A DNA stretch of 64,000 nt from JACVRW01 sp963734025. Lineage in GTDB: Bacteria; Actinomycetota; Thermoleophilia; Solirubrobacterales; Thermoleophilaceae. Under the pieces are notes generated by a model that saw only the letters and a program-made list of their open reading frames with translations, was not told where the DNA came from and searched no databases. This document shows positions 41,715 through 51,045 of this stretch, piece by piece. The stretch covers positions 1 to 64,000 of the forward strand of contig CAVTFR010000002.1 in NCBI GenBank assembly GCA_963734025.1. Reading direction: 5' to 3'. Every line of letters starts with the position of its first letter. The first letter of the stretch is position 1. A program made the position numbers and the translations under genes.

Positions 41715-42851
41715 TCAGGCGCAGAAGGTGCTCGCGGTCCGAGCGAGGACGCGCACGCAGCTCTCGACGTCGCGGATGCTCACCCACTCCTCGGCGGCGT
41801 GCGCGCCCTCGCCGCCGGGCCCGAACAGCGCCGTCGGGATGCCGGCGCCGGCGATGAACGCAGAATCGGCCCAGAAGCTCGCCCCCGACAGCGGCGGCCG
41901 CGAGCCGAGCACCTCCGCCGCCGTCTCACGCAGCGTCGCCACGACGGGCTCGTCCTCGCCTGTCTCGAGCGGCTCCCGCACGAGCAGGGTGCGGCACGAC
42001 GTCTCGAGCAGTGGGTCGGCCTCGCGGCAACCGCCGAGCAGCTTCGCCAGCTCGCGCTCCACCTCGGCCGCACCCTCGCCGGGCAGCGTCCGTCGCTCGA
42101 TGCCGATCGTGCAGCGTGCCGGATAGGTGGCGAGGTCGTTGCCGCCGCTGATCAACGAGGCGTGCACGGAGCCGCGCCCGAGCAGCGGGTGTCGGCTCTC
42201 TCCGAGGCGCTCGTCGAGGTCGCCGAGCGCGGTCAGCACCGGACCCGCCTTGACGATCGCGTCCACGCCGAGCTGCGGGCGCGAGCCGTGCGCCGCCCGG
42301 CCCTGAACCTCGACCTCGAGCCAGGCGAAGCCCTTGTGCGCGATCGCGATCTCCATCTCCGTCGGCTCGGTCACGATCGCCGCGTCCGCGCCGACCGTCG
42401 CGAGCACCTCCTGCACGCCGAGGCTCGAGTGCTCCTCGTCCGCCACGGCGGCCACCACGACGTCGCCCGCCAGGTCCAGCTGCGCGGCGTCGCGGCACGC
42501 GACGAGCGCGGCGGCGACGCCCGCCTTCATGTCGTAGGCGCCTCGGCCGTACAGGCGGTCGCCCTCGATGCGCGCTTCGAACGGCGCCTCCATGGCGCCG
42601 GCGCCGACGGTGTCGAGATGCCCGCACAGAAGCAGCGAGCGCCCGCCGCCGTTGCCGGGAGCGGACGCCACGACGCTCGGCCGGCCGGGTGTTGCCTCGA
42701 CGAGCTCCACCTCGAGCCCGGCGTCGCCGGCCCAGCCCGCCACGAAGGCGGCCGCCTCGCTCTCCCCCGCGGCGCCGGGCACGAGCGAGGGATTGACGGA
42801 GTCGATCGCGACGAGCGCCCTGGTGAGCTCGATCACGTCCGAGGGGCTCAT
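41715..42851 (-). CDS. M20-family metallopeptidase (ArgE/DapE-like)
   Basis: 378 residues. Metal ligands are in order: LLLCGHLDTVG (His78, Asp80), GAYDMKAG (Asp107), DEEHSSLG (Glu139/Glu140), TEPTEM (Glu) and, at the C-terminus, GGEGAHAAEEWV (His). The dimerisation domain in the middle (GRAAHGSRPQLGVDAIVKAG) is typical. It hydrolyses N-acyl amino acids or dipeptides (acetylornithine deacetylase/succinyl-diaminopimelate desuccinylase group). No arginine or lysine genes are adjacent, so the substrate is unassigned. Divergent from a TetR gene with 67 bases between. Confidence 0.92.
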   Translation of the reverse strand: MSPSDVIELTRALVAIDSVNPSLVPGAAGESEAAAFVAGWAGDAGLEVELVEATPGRPSVVASAPGNGGGRSLLLCGHLDTVGAGAMEAPFEARIEGDRLYGRGAYDMKAGVAAALVACRDAAQLDLAGDVVVAAVADEEHSSLGVQEVLATVGADAAIVTEPTEMEIAIAHKGFAWLEVEVQGRAAHGSRPQLGVDAIVKAGPVLTALGDLDERLGESRHPLLGRGSVHASLISGGNDLATYPARCTIGIERRTLPGEGAAEVERELAKLLGGCREADPLLETSCRTLLVREPLETGEDEPVVATLRETAAEVLGSRPPLSGASFWADSAFIAGAGIPTALFGPGGEGAHAAEEWVSIRDVESCVRVLARTASTFCA

Positions 42852-42918
42852 GGGCGCTCAGCCTACGGCCCGGCCGCCTGCCGTGCGGGCCAGCGTGCCG
42901 CTGTACATTCTCGACTGC

Positions 42919-43614
42919 GTGGCCCAGAGGAACCAACGCACTCCGCGTGGCCCACATCAGCTTCCGCCCGGCCGGCACGGACTGTCGCGGAGCTTCGTGG
43001 CACGCAACCAGCGACAGCGGATCCTCGCCGCGGTGGCGGAGGCGACCGCGGCGCGCGGCTACGCACGCATGAGTGTGGAGGACGTCGTCCGCCGTGCGGG
43101 GGTCTCGCGCCGGACCTTCTACGAGCTCTTCACGAACAAGGACCAGGTGTTCCTCGAGGCGTACAACGAGGCCGCCAATCTTCTGCTCGCCGGCGTGCGC
43201 GCCGCGAATGACGAGGAGAGCGGCTTCGCGGAGCGAGTGGCCGCCGGGTTCCGCGCCTTCCTCGAGTCGCTCGAGGCCTCGCCCGCGTTTGCGCGCATGT
43301 GCATCGTTGAAGTGATGGCGGCGGGGCCCGAGGCGGTCGCCAAGCGAACCGAGGTGATGGGCGAGTTCGCGAAGCTGATCGAGGAGACCGCCGCCAGCGA
43401 GCTCGGCTCGCACGGCAGCATCCCGGCTATGCGCGCTCAGACGATCGTGGCGGGCGCGTACGAGGCCGTCTACCGGATGATCGCGGCCGGCGAGACCAGC
43501 GAGCTCTCCTCGCTGCTGCCGGACCTGGTCGAGTCCGCGCTCCTGCCCTACGTCGGCGAGGAGCAGGCCGCTGCTGAGCGGCGGGCGCTCCAGGCCGGGG
43601 TACCGGCGAAGTAG
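42919..43614 (+). CDS. TetR-family regulator
   Basis: 231 residues from GTG 42919 (VAQRNQRTPRGPHQLPPGRHGLS). HTH: RQRILAAVAEATAARGYARMSVEDVVRRAGVSRRTFYELFTNKDQVF, the standard TetR fold with 'VSRRTFYELF'. The leading PPGRHGLSRSFVARNQR segment is shared by a group of actinobacterial TetRs. The ligand-binding domain ends in an acidic helix. Divergent from the M20 peptidase gene, the likely target. The ligand is unknown; no clear operator was found in the 67-base gap. Confidence 0.9.
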   Translation: MAQRNQRTPRGPHQLPPGRHGLSRSFVARNQRQRILAAVAEATAARGYARMSVEDVVRRAGVSRRTFYELFTNKDQVFLEAYNEAANLLLAGVRAANDEESGFAERVAAGFRAFLESLEASPAFARMCIVEVMAAGPEAVAKRTEVMGEFAKLIEETAASELGSHGSIPAMRAQTIVAGAYEAVYRMIAAGETSELSSLLPDLVESALLPYVGEEQAAAERRALQAGVPAK

Positions 43615-43629
43615 GCCCCTCGGCAGGGC

Positions 43630-44601
43630 TTAGGGAAGCCGCTGCCAGTCGGGGAACAGGTCGAGCCGGCGGTTGTCGGTCACCCTGACGATGTCGGACC
43701 CGTCAACGGCCATGGTGTAGATCTCGAAGCCCGGATTCAGCCGTTCGCGCCCACGCCGGTCACGGTCGCTCGTGAATACGATGCGTGTGCCGTCGGGGGA
43801 AGGCACCGGGTTGGTCTCCCATGCCTTGGTCGACAGGAGGACGCGCACGTCGCTGCCGTCGGGCTTCATCGAGGCAATGTCCGACCGGGGGCTGCGGTCT
43901 CGCATCTGCTCGAAGACGATCGACTGCCCGTCGGGCATCCACTTCGGGTTGATCTCATTCACGCCCCCGAAGCTGGTAAGCGCTCGCCGGCCGCTGCCGT
44001 CGGCGTTCATGATCATCACCCGAAAGATGCCTTCGTCTTCCACGATCCGTGCTTCGCAGTAGACGATTCTGGTGCCGTCCGGCGACCAGTCCGGATCGAG
44101 GCTTCGCCGGTTCCGGGGTGTCAGGAAGCGGCCACCGCTGCCATCGATGTTGGCCACCTTGATGCGCTCGGGTGGCGGTGGCACGTCCTCCCTGAGGCGC
44201 TTGGGCCTCCGGATCGAGAAGTACGCGATCTTCGTACCGTCAGGCGAAACCGTTGGCGCAAGGTCCGCGGACCGGCCACCGATCACACGGGCCACCTCCC
44301 CGGTCGTCGGGTTGCCTCGGAAGATGTCGTCAGACAGCGGCGCCTCTGTGAAACGCGTGAAGAACATCAGGTCGGCGTCTGTCGGCGAAAACGTTCCCTC
44401 CACGTCACCGCGACCCCTCTTGGCAAACAGGCGCCGCTGGCCCGATCCGTCCGGGTTCGCCACCCACACCTGAGGCATGCCTTCACCCGCGCCCGCCCAG
44501 ACGAGCAGGCCGTTCTGGCCCGGCGGTGTTGCCGACGCGGGCAGTGCGACTGCGACGACGAGGGCCAGGGCGACGACACAGCCCATCACGCGTGTGCTCA
44601 T
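43630..44601 (-). CDS. secreted TolB-like (PD40) beta-propeller
   Basis: 323 residues. Signal peptide: MSTRVMGCVVALALVVAVALPASATP, cleavage probably after ASA. The rest is six or more PD40 repeats with the WSPDGTRI-type consensus (TVSPDGTKIAYFS, DWSPDGTRIVYCE, KWMPDGQSIVFEQ, VPSPDGTRIVFTS) alternating with DGSG/DGSD turns. This is TolB C-terminal-like propeller repeat architecture. An exported protein with unknown ligand; it lacks the N-terminal TolB domain. Convergent with the TetR gene. Confidence 0.88.
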   Translation of the reverse strand: MSTRVMGCVVALALVVAVALPASATPPGQNGLLVWAGAGEGMPQVWVANPDGSGQRRLFAKRGRGDVEGTFSPTDADLMFFTRFTEAPLSDDIFRGNPTTGEVARVIGGRSADLAPTVSPDGTKIAYFSIRRPKRLREDVPPPPERIKVANIDGSGGRFLTPRNRRSLDPDWSPDGTRIVYCEARIVEDEGIFRVMIMNADGSGRRALTSFGGVNEINPKWMPDGQSIVFEQMRDRSPRSDIASMKPDGSDVRVLLSTKAWETNPVPSPDGTRIVFTSDRDRRGRERLNPGFEIYTMAVDGSDIVRVTDNRRLDLFPDWQRLP

Positions 44602-44730
44602 GGCGGCCGACCCTCTCACGCCCAGAACCTTGCGGTAGGCCCATTTTCGGCCCGTCATACAGACACTCGGTCGTTTACCATTGGCCGTGACTTGAGAGCC
44701 GGTCGTGTCTCTGATGCCGGCGCCTTGGGC

Positions 44731-45144
44731 ATGTATCAGTTCAGCCGAGCCATCTACCGACAGCTCCAGCCGGACCTCCTCGGCGGGCCGCGGAGCGACG
44801 ATGCGCGCGGGCTGCTGGCGGCCTGCGAGGCGACCTTCACGCGCCTCGCGAGCGACCGCCGGAACTTCGCGAAGCCGGCGCGCTGGCTCTTCCGTGAGGT
44901 GCGCATGTACTTCCCGATGGAGCGGCAGATGCGGGTCTACACCGTGATCGATTGGCACGTGGAGCTCGCCACCGCGTACATCGACCGCATGATCGCCGAG
45001 GGCCTCGTCCCGGAGGGCGCCGTGCTCCACTGCAACGCGGTCACCCGTTCCGGCAGAGCCTGCCAGCGCGAGCCACGGCCGGGGCTCAGCTACTGCCCCT
45101 CGCACCGGCATCTCGAGGAGGATCGCTCCTTGACGGCCGCCTGA
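44731..45144 (+). CDS. conserved actinobacterial protein with Cys-rich tail
   Basis: 137 residues from ATG 44731 (MYQFSRAIYRQLQPDLLGG). The body is helical: EATFTRLASDRRNFAKPARWLFREVRMYFPMERQMRVYTVIDWHVELATAY. I recognise this as a conserved actinobacterial family of unknown function. The C-terminus adds a short Cys/His motif, CNAVTRSGRACQREP...YCPSH (C-x8-C-x10-C-x3-H), like the small zinc-binding 'C.a.TksG..C' motif of DUF5763. A TTG start 13 codons further upstream is possible. The next gene (MOSC) starts 20 bases after its stop. Confidence 0.68.
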   Translation: MYQFSRAIYRQLQPDLLGGPRSDDARGLLAACEATFTRLASDRRNFAKPARWLFREVRMYFPMERQMRVYTVIDWHVELATAYIDRMIAEGLVPEGAVLHCNAVTRSGRACQREPRPGLSYCPSHRHLEEDRSLTAA

Positions 45145-45164
45145 GGCGGGTATCGTCGACGCTC

Positions 45165-45725
45165 ATGCCGGTCGGCGCGCGCCATCTCTCGCTCGACGAG
45201 CTCAACGCCGGCCTGGACGAGATCCGCCGCTCGCCCGAGCGCGAGGGCGTCGTCCGGCTCGTCGTCGCGCGGCCCGCCGAGGACGAGCGCGAGCTGCTCG
45301 GCGAGGGCCGCCTCGATCGCGTCGAGGGTCTCGTGGGGGACAACTGGGCGGTGCGCGGAAGCGCTTTCACCGGGGACGGCGAGCCCAACCCGGACAGGCA
45401 GCTCACGCTCATGAACGCGCGCGTAGCCGAGCTCGTCGCGGGCGGCGCCGAGCGCAGCCCGCTTGCGGGCGACCAGTTCCACGTCGACCTACTGCTCGGC
45501 GGCGGCCACATCGTGCCGGGGACGCGTCTCGGGCTGGGCACGGCGGTCGTCGAGGTCACGGCCGAGCCGCACCTCGGCTGCGGCAAGTTCAGCCGCCGCT
45601 TCGGCGTCGACGCGCTCAAGTTCGTCAACTCCCCTGTTGGCCGCGAGCTCAACCTGCGGGGCGTCAACGCGCGGGTGCTCGGCGCAGGCGTCGTCCGGCC
45701 GGGCGACCGGATCGCCGTTATCTGA
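45165..45725 (+). CDS. MOSC-domain protein
   Basis: 186 residues. The MOSC fold is recognised from VEGLVGDNWAVRGS (start of the domain), QLTLMNARVAELVA, FHVDLLLGGGHIVPGTRLGLG and the conserved cysteine region EPHLGCGKFSRRFGVDALKFV. MOSC domains carry sulfur or molybdopterin-related groups (e.g. YiiM, mARC) on the Cys; here Cys is in HLGCGKF. A possible detoxification or sulfur-carrier role. Its end overlaps the convergent acyl-CoA dehydrogenase gene by 8 bases. Confidence 0.88.
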   Translation: MPVGARHLSLDELNAGLDEIRRSPEREGVVRLVVARPAEDERELLGEGRLDRVEGLVGDNWAVRGSAFTGDGEPNPDRQLTLMNARVAELVAGGAERSPLAGDQFHVDLLLGGGHIVPGTRLGLGTAVVEVTAEPHLGCGKFSRRFGVDALKFVNSPVGRELNLRGVNARVLGAGVVRPGDRIAVI

Positions 45726-46992
45726 TCTGAACGCCCGAGATCGCTCGCGCGATGACGAGTCGCTGGATCTCGGATGTGCCCTCGAAGATCGTGTAGATCT
45801 TCGCGTCGCGGTGCATGCGCTCGACGGGGAACTCACGCGCGTAGCCGTTGCCGCCCAGGATCTGGATCGCTCGCTCGGTGGCCCACACGGCGACCTCGCC
45901 GCACTTGAGCTTCGACATCGACCCCTCGGCGTTCTCGAACGTGTGGCCGTTGCGACCCATCCAGGAGGCCCGCCAGACGAGCAGCCGCGCGGCGTCGATC
46001 TCCATCTTCATGTCGGCGAGGGTGAAGGCGATCGCCTGGTTGTCGATGATCGGACGGCCGAACTGCTCGCGCTCCTTGGCGTAGTCGAGTGAGTACTCGT
46101 AGGCCGCGCGAGCGATCCCGAGCGCCTGCGCGCCGACCGTCGGCCGGGTGACCTCGAAGGTCTGCATGGCCGCTTGGCTCTTGGAGCTCCCGCCCTCGCG
46201 GGCGCGCGCGAGCCGCTCGTCGAGCTTCTCCTTGCCCCCGAGGAGACAGGAGCCGGGAACGCGGCAGTCGTCGAGGAAGACGTCGGCCGTGTGCGAGGCG
46301 CGCAGACCGTGCTTCTTCACCTTCGTGCCCTGCTCGATCCCCTTCGTGCCGGGCGGGACCACGAACGCCGCGTGGCCGCGCGCGCCGAGCGCCGGGTCGA
46401 CCGTCGCCACCACCACGTGCACCGCTGCGATGCCGCCGTTGGTGGCCCACGCCTTCTGGCCGTTCAGCACCCACTCGTCGCGCTCGGCGTCGTAGCGGGC
46501 GCGAGTGCGCAGCGCCCCCACGTCCGAGCCTGCGCCCGGCTCGGACACGCAGAAGGCGGCAACCCTGGGCTCGTCGGCAGTGCCGTAGCACTGCGGGACC
46601 CACTCGCCGAGCTGCTCGGGGGTGCCCGCCGAGAAGATGCCCGCCACGGCGAGCGAGGTGCCCATGATCGACATCCCGATCCCGGCGTCGCCCCAGAAGA
46701 GCTCCTCGTTGACGATCGGCAGCGTCAGCCCGCTCGTGTCGGCCCAGAACTGTGCGAGCGCCTCATAGCCGTAGAGGCCGATCTTGGCGGCCTCCTGGAT
46801 CACCGGCCAGGGCGTCTCCTCACGCTCGTCCCACTCGTGCGCGGCCGGGCGGACGACGTTCTGGGCAAAGCCGTGCACCCAGTCGCGCACGTCGCGCTGA
46901 TCCTGATTCAGCTCGAGCGAGAAAGGGATGCCCTCGTGGGAGTGCGCCTCCAGCGCTGACGCGACTGCGTCGGCGGCGGTCGTCGAGTCCAT
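45718..46992 (-). CDS. acyl-CoA dehydrogenase (ACAD 1)
   Basis: 424 residues from ATG 46992 (MDSTTAADAVASALEAHSHEG). Flavin-binding AAFCVSEPGAGSDVGALRT, KAWATNGGIA, the helical C-terminus DYAKEREQFGRPIIDNQAIAF and GGNGYAREFPVERMHRDAKI, and the catalytic-base segment YTIFEGTSEIQRLVIARA with its Glu. It oxidises acyl-CoA to enoyl-CoA with FAD, passing electrons to ETF. Last gene of the branched-chain operon; it is longer than ACAD 2 because of an N-terminal 20-residue tail. The exact acyl chain is unknown. An in-frame extension upstream to 48126 lacks homology and is not part of the gene. Confidence 0.93.
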   Translation of the reverse strand: MDSTTAADAVASALEAHSHEGIPFSLELNQDQRDVRDWVHGFAQNVVRPAAHEWDEREETPWPVIQEAAKIGLYGYEALAQFWADTSGLTLPIVNEELFWGDAGIGMSIMGTSLAVAGIFSAGTPEQLGEWVPQCYGTADEPRVAAFCVSEPGAGSDVGALRTRARYDAERDEWVLNGQKAWATNGGIAAVHVVVATVDPALGARGHAAFVVPPGTKGIEQGTKVKKHGLRASHTADVFLDDCRVPGSCLLGGKEKLDERLARAREGGSSKSQAAMQTFEVTRPTVGAQALGIARAAYEYSLDYAKEREQFGRPIIDNQAIAFTLADMKMEIDAARLLVWRASWMGRNGHTFENAEGSMSKLKCGEVAVWATERAIQILGGNGYAREFPVERMHRDAKIYTIFEGTSEIQRLVIARAISGVQIR

Positions 46993-47048
46993 CCGCCGCG
47001 ATGATAGGTGAACCTGTTTCTTTCGCGGGCCGGCCGGCGGGGCCCCAC

Positions 47049-47546
47049 CTAGAGCTCGAGCGTCATCCGCTGGCTCGTAACGGTCGTGCCGAAGCGCGGC
47101 TCCCGCTCCTCGTGCACGATCCGGAAGCCGGCCGCTTCGTAGAGCCGGCGCGCGCCGGCGAGGTCGCCCGTCGTCCCCAGCTCGATCCGCTCGTAGCCGG
47201 CCGCGCGCGCGAACTCGATGCAGCGCCCGATCAGAAGGCTCCCGATCCCGCGCCGGCGTGCGGCCGGATCGACGATCAGCGCTCGCAGCTCCGCCGCGCC
47301 GCGCTCCTCCCCGGCGATGCAGAAGATCGATCCGGCCCGCGCGCCGTCGAGCTCGGCGATCCAGCCCGCCTCGCGTTCGGGGTCGTGACCGGCGCCGAAG
47401 CCCGCGACGATCTCGGCCACGAGCCCCTCGAAGGAGAGGTCCCAGCCGTACTCGGCCGCGTAGACGGCGCCGTGGCGCTCCACGACCCAACCAAGGTCCC
47501 CCGGCCTGCCGACCGGGCGCAGTGACGGTGAGCCCTTGCCCACCAT
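47049..47546 (-). CDS. GNAT acetyltransferase
   Basis: 165 residues, ATG directly after the carboxyltransferase TAG (no gap). GNAT motif A: LRALIVDPAARRRGIGSLLIGRCIEFARAAGYERIELGT, with R/Q-x-x-G-x-G/A as RRRGIGSLL. N-terminal RHGAVYAAEYGWDLSFEGLVAEIVAGF matches the GNAT part of MarR-GNAT fusion regulators ('YG.d..FE..v..I...F'), but no MarR domain is present. It transfers an acetyl group from acetyl-CoA to an amine; its place in the operon suggests a role linked to acyl-CoA metabolism. Confidence 0.88.
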   Translation of the reverse strand: MVGKGSPSLRPVGRPGDLGWVVERHGAVYAAEYGWDLSFEGLVAEIVAGFGAGHDPEREAGWIAELDGARAGSIFCIAGEERGAAELRALIVDPAARRRGIGSLLIGRCIEFARAAGYERIELGTTGDLAGARRLYEAAGFRIVHEEREPRFGTTVTSQRMTLEL

Positions 47547-49109
47547 CTACATCCGGTAGACGGGCGCCGAGCGCTCCGCCAGGGGCGCGTTCGCGCATGC
47601 GCCGAGGGCGAGCCCGAGCACCCGCCGGGTGTCGAGCGGGTCGATCACGCCGTCGTCCCAGAGCCGTGCGGTGGAGTAGTAGGGGTTGCCCTGGTGCTCG
47701 TACTGGTCGCGCAGCTGCGCGCCGGTCTCGGGCTGGCCGACCTCGGTCATGACGGTGGCGGCCTGCTCTCCGCCCATCACGGAGATGCGCGCGTTCGGCC
47801 ACATCCAGAGGAAGCGCGGATCGTAGGCGCGGCCGCACATGCCGTAGTTGCCGGCGCCGAAGGAACCGCCGACGATCACCGTCAGCTTGGGGACGCGCGT
47901 CGTCGACACCGCCGTGACCATCTTCGCCCCGTCCTTTGCGATGCCGCCGGCCTCGTACTCGCGCCCCACCATGAAGCCGCTGATGTTCTGCAGGAACAGG
48001 AGCGGCACGCCGCGCTGATCGCACAGCTCGATGAAGTGGGCCGCCTTGAGCGCGCTCTCCGAGAAGAGGATCCCGTGGTTCGCGATCACGCCGACCGGGT
48101 GGCCGTGGATGTGCGTGAAGCCGCACACGACGGTCGTGCCGTACTCGGCCTTGAACTCGTGCAGGCGGCTGCCGTCGGCGATGCGGGCGATGATCTCGCG
48201 CGGGTCGTAGGGCGTCCGCATCTCGGTTGCGACCGCCCCGTACAGGGTCTCGGGGTCGACCGCGGGCGGCTCCGCCGGGGCGCGCTCCCAGGGCGCCGCC
48301 GGTCGTGGCGCGAGCGTCGCGACGACCGAGCGCAGGATGCGCAGCGCGTGCTCGTCGTCGGCGGCGAGGTGGTCCACGACGCCGGATGTCCGCGCGTGCA
48401 GCTCGCCGCCGCCGAGCTCCTCGGCTGTGATCTCCTCGCCGGTCGCCGCCTTCACGAGCGGCGGCCCGCCGAGGAAGATCGTGCCCTGTCCGCGGACGAT
48501 CACGGTCTCGTCGCTCATCGCGGGCACGTAGGCGCCGCCAGCGGTGCAGGAGCCGAGCACCGCCGCAAGCTGCGGGATCCCGCGGGCCGCCATCGTCGCC
48601 TGGTTGAAGAAGATGCGGCCGAAGTGCTCGCGGTCGGGGAAGACCTCGTCCTGGCGCGGCAGGAAGGCGCCGCCGGAGTCGACCAGGTAGAGACAGGGAA
48701 GCCGGTTGTGGAGCGCCACCTCCTGCGCGCGCAGGTGCTTCTTGACGGTCACGGGGTAGTAGGTGCCGCCCTTGACGGTCGCGTCGTTCGCCACCACCAC
48801 GACCTCGCGGCCGGACACCCGGCCGACCCCGGTGATGATCCCGGCGCCGGGCGCGTCGCCGTCGTAGAGGTCCTCCGCGGCGAGTGGCGAAAGCTCGAGG
48901 AAGGGGGCGCCGGGGTCGCAGAGGCGCTCGACGCGCTCGCGCGGCAACAGCTTGCCGCGCGCCACGTGGCGCTCACGCGCCCGCTCTCCCCCGCCCGCGG
49001 CGACCCGCCGCAGCCGCTCGCGAAGGTCGGCGGCGAGCCGGCGGTGCTCTGCCTGGTTGTGCTCGAACTCGGCCGAGCCGGGGCGCGCGTGGCTCGCGAG
49101 CACCGTCAT
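47547..49109 (-). CDS. acyl-CoA carboxylase carboxyltransferase (beta) subunit, MCC-like
   Basis: 520 residues. The two crotonase-like halves are seen: N-terminal LYLVDSGGAFLPRQDEVFPDREHFGRIFFNQATMAARGIPQLAAVLGSCTAGGAYVPAMSDE, and C-terminal FLQNISGFMVGREYEAGGIAKDGAKMVTAVSTTRVPKLTVIVGGSFGAGNYGMCGRAYDPRFLWMWPNARISVMGGEQAATVM. 'VDSGGAFLP.Q.EVFPD' and 'NISGFMVG..yE.gGI.K' are typical of 3-methylcrotonyl-CoA carboxylase beta (MccB/LiuB). It transfers CO2 from biotin to methylcrotonyl-CoA or related acyl-CoA. The ATG overlaps the stop of the alpha subunit (ATGA). Confidence 0.94.
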   Translation of the reverse strand: MTVLASHARPGSAEFEHNQAEHRRLAADLRERLRRVAAGGGERARERHVARGKLLPRERVERLCDPGAPFLELSPLAAEDLYDGDAPGAGIITGVGRVSGREVVVVANDATVKGGTYYPVTVKKHLRAQEVALHNRLPCLYLVDSGGAFLPRQDEVFPDREHFGRIFFNQATMAARGIPQLAAVLGSCTAGGAYVPAMSDETVIVRGQGTIFLGGPPLVKAATGEEITAEELGGGELHARTSGVVDHLAADDEHALRILRSVVATLAPRPAAPWERAPAEPPAVDPETLYGAVATEMRTPYDPREIIARIADGSRLHEFKAEYGTTVVCGFTHIHGHPVGVIANHGILFSESALKAAHFIELCDQRGVPLLFLQNISGFMVGREYEAGGIAKDGAKMVTAVSTTRVPKLTVIVGGSFGAGNYGMCGRAYDPRFLWMWPNARISVMGGEQAATVMTEVGQPETGAQLRDQYEHQGNPYYSTARLWDDGVIDPLDTRRVLGLALGACANAPLAERSAPVYRM

Positions 49110-51043
49110 GCCGCGGCCCCCTCGGCGGGCTCGACATCCGCCAGCGCCTGGCCGCGGGCCACGCGGTCGCCTGCACGAACCGCGATATCGCCGACGACGC
49201 CCGCGAACGGGCTCGCTATCGCGAGCTCCATCTTCATCGACTCGAGCACGAGCAGCACGTCGCCCTCCTCGACCTGCGCGCCCGCCTCCGCCCGCACGTC
49301 CAGCACGGTGCCGGGCATGGGCGCCTCGAGCGAGCCGGGCAGCGCGCGCCGCTCGGCCTCGTCGCCCGCGAGCGTCCAGCGCGTCGGCACGCCGTCGTCG
49401 ACGAGCCAGACCGCGGCGCCGTCCCGAATCACCTCGATCGTCCGGGCGACTCTCCCGGCCCGCACGTGCAGCCGCTCGCCGTCGAGGCGCGCCCGCACGC
49501 CGTCGGCCTCGAACCAGCCCGCTCCGTCCGGGCGAACGGCGGCCTGGACTTCGCGGCCCTCGCCGCTCAGGCGGCCACGCGCCCAGCCGCGCTCGCCCGG
49601 CCGCCAGCAGTCGCGTGCCTCCCAGGGATCATCCGATTCGGGCTCGCCGATCAGCGCGACGAGCGCGAGCGCCGGCAGCGCCGGATCGGGCCCTGGCCCG
49701 AGCTCACCGCCGAGCCGCTCCAGCAGGCCGGTATCGAGCCGCCCCGCGCGCACCTCGTCTTGCTCGGCGAGCGCCCGCAGATAGGGGACGTTCGTGGCCG
49801 GCCCCACAACGACCAGCCCGCGCAGCGCGGCGCCGAGCTTTCCGAGCGCCGCCTCGCGGTCGGTCCCGTGGACGATCAGCTTCGCGAGCAGCGGGTCGTA
49901 GTGCGAGGTGACCTCCGTGCCCTCCTCGACGCCGCTGTCGACGCGCGCGCCGGCCGGTACCCGCCAGGCGACGATTCGCCCGCTCGAAGGCAGGAAGCCG
50001 CTCTGCGGGTCCTCGGCGTAGATGCGCGCCTCGACCGCATGGCCGCTCATGGCCAGCTCGTCCTGGCGCAGAGGCAGCGGCTCGCCCGCCGCCACGCGCA
50101 GCTGCAGCTCGACGAGGTCGAGCCCCGTAACGGCCTCGGTCACAGGGTGCTCGACCTGCAGGCGAGCGTTCATCTCGAGGAAGAAGAACTGCGACGGGTC
50201 GTCCGCCGCGGCTATGAACTCGACGGTGCCGGCGTTCGTGTAGCCGCAGCTCCGCGCGAGCTCGACCGCGGCGGCGCCGAGCCGCTCGCGCAGATCCGGG
50301 CCCACCACCGGCGAGGGCGCCTCCTCGATTACCTTCTGGTGGCGCCGCTGCAGGCTGCACTCGCGCTCGCCCAGGTGCAGGACCGAGCCGTGCTCGTCTG
50401 CCAGCACCTGCACCTCGATGTGCCGCGGGCGCTCGATCCAGCGCTCGATGAGCAGGCGATCGTCGCCGAAGGCCGCGCGGGCCTCGCTGCGCGCCCCCCT
50501 GAGCGCTTCGGGCAGCTCGTCCAGCGAGCGCACCACGCGCATGCCCTTGCCGCCGCCGCCCGCAACCGCCTTGACGAGCAGCGGAAGCTCCTGAGTGCCG
50601 GCCCAGCCGAGGATCTCCTCGTCGCCGAGCGACACGCCGTGCAGCCCGGGGACCACGGGCACGCCCGCGTCCGCCGCGGCCTGCTTTGCGGCGGCCTTGT
50701 CGCCGAGCAGCGCCATCGCCTCGGGCGATGGGCCGACGAAGGCGAGCCCCGCCTCACGGCAAGCGCGCGCGAAGTCGGGGCGCTCGGAGAGGAAGCCGTA
50801 GCCCGGGTGGACGGCCTCCGCGCCAGTCTCGAGCGCCGCCGCCACGACGCGCTCGATGTCGAGATACGACTCTGCGACCGGCGCCGGCCCGAGCCGGACG
50901 GCCCGGCCGGCCGCGCGGACATGCGGCGCATCCGCGTCCGCGTCGCTGTAGACCGCGACCCCCTCGATGCCCAGCCCGTCCAGCGTCCGCAGCACCCGCA
51001 GCGCTATCTCGCCGCGGTTCGCCACGAGGACCCGCGCGAACAC
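49106..51043 (-). CDS. acyl-CoA carboxylase biotin carboxylase/BCCP (alpha) subunit
   Basis: 645 residues from GTG 51043 (VFARVLVANRGEIALRVLR). Biotin carboxylase domain (1-~445): ATP-grasp loop AVAGGGGKGMRVVRS, ERECSLQRRHQKVIEEAP, FFLEMNARLQVEHPVTE. A BT-like linker follows, and the C-terminal biotinyl domain (~575-645) has LVLESMKMELAIASPFAG, with the biotin-bearing Lys in the SMKM motif, then DRVARGQALADVEP. This is the MccA/AccA architecture. With the beta subunit it carboxylates methylcrotonyl-CoA in leucine degradation or a similar acyl-CoA. Start chosen at family N-terminus; in-frame extension upstream overlaps ACAD 2. Confidence 0.95.
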   Translation of the reverse strand: MFARVLVANRGEIALRVLRTLDGLGIEGVAVYSDADADAPHVRAAGRAVRLGPAPVAESYLDIERVVAAALETGAEAVHPGYGFLSERPDFARACREAGLAFVGPSPEAMALLGDKAAAKQAAADAGVPVVPGLHGVSLGDEEILGWAGTQELPLLVKAVAGGGGKGMRVVRSLDELPEALRGARSEARAAFGDDRLLIERWIERPRHIEVQVLADEHGSVLHLGERECSLQRRHQKVIEEAPSPVVGPDLRERLGAAAVELARSCGYTNAGTVEFIAAADDPSQFFFLEMNARLQVEHPVTEAVTGLDLVELQLRVAAGEPLPLRQDELAMSGHAVEARIYAEDPQSGFLPSSGRIVAWRVPAGARVDSGVEEGTEVTSHYDPLLAKLIVHGTDREAALGKLGAALRGLVVVGPATNVPYLRALAEQDEVRAGRLDTGLLERLGGELGPGPDPALPALALVALIGEPESDDPWEARDCWRPGERGWARGRLSGEGREVQAAVRPDGAGWFEADGVRARLDGERLHVRAGRVARTIEVIRDGAAVWLVDDGVPTRWTLAGDEAERRALPGSLEAPMPGTVLDVRAEAGAQVEEGDVLLVLESMKMELAIASPFAGVVGDIAVRAGDRVARGQALADVEPAEGAAA

Positions 51044-51045
51044 GG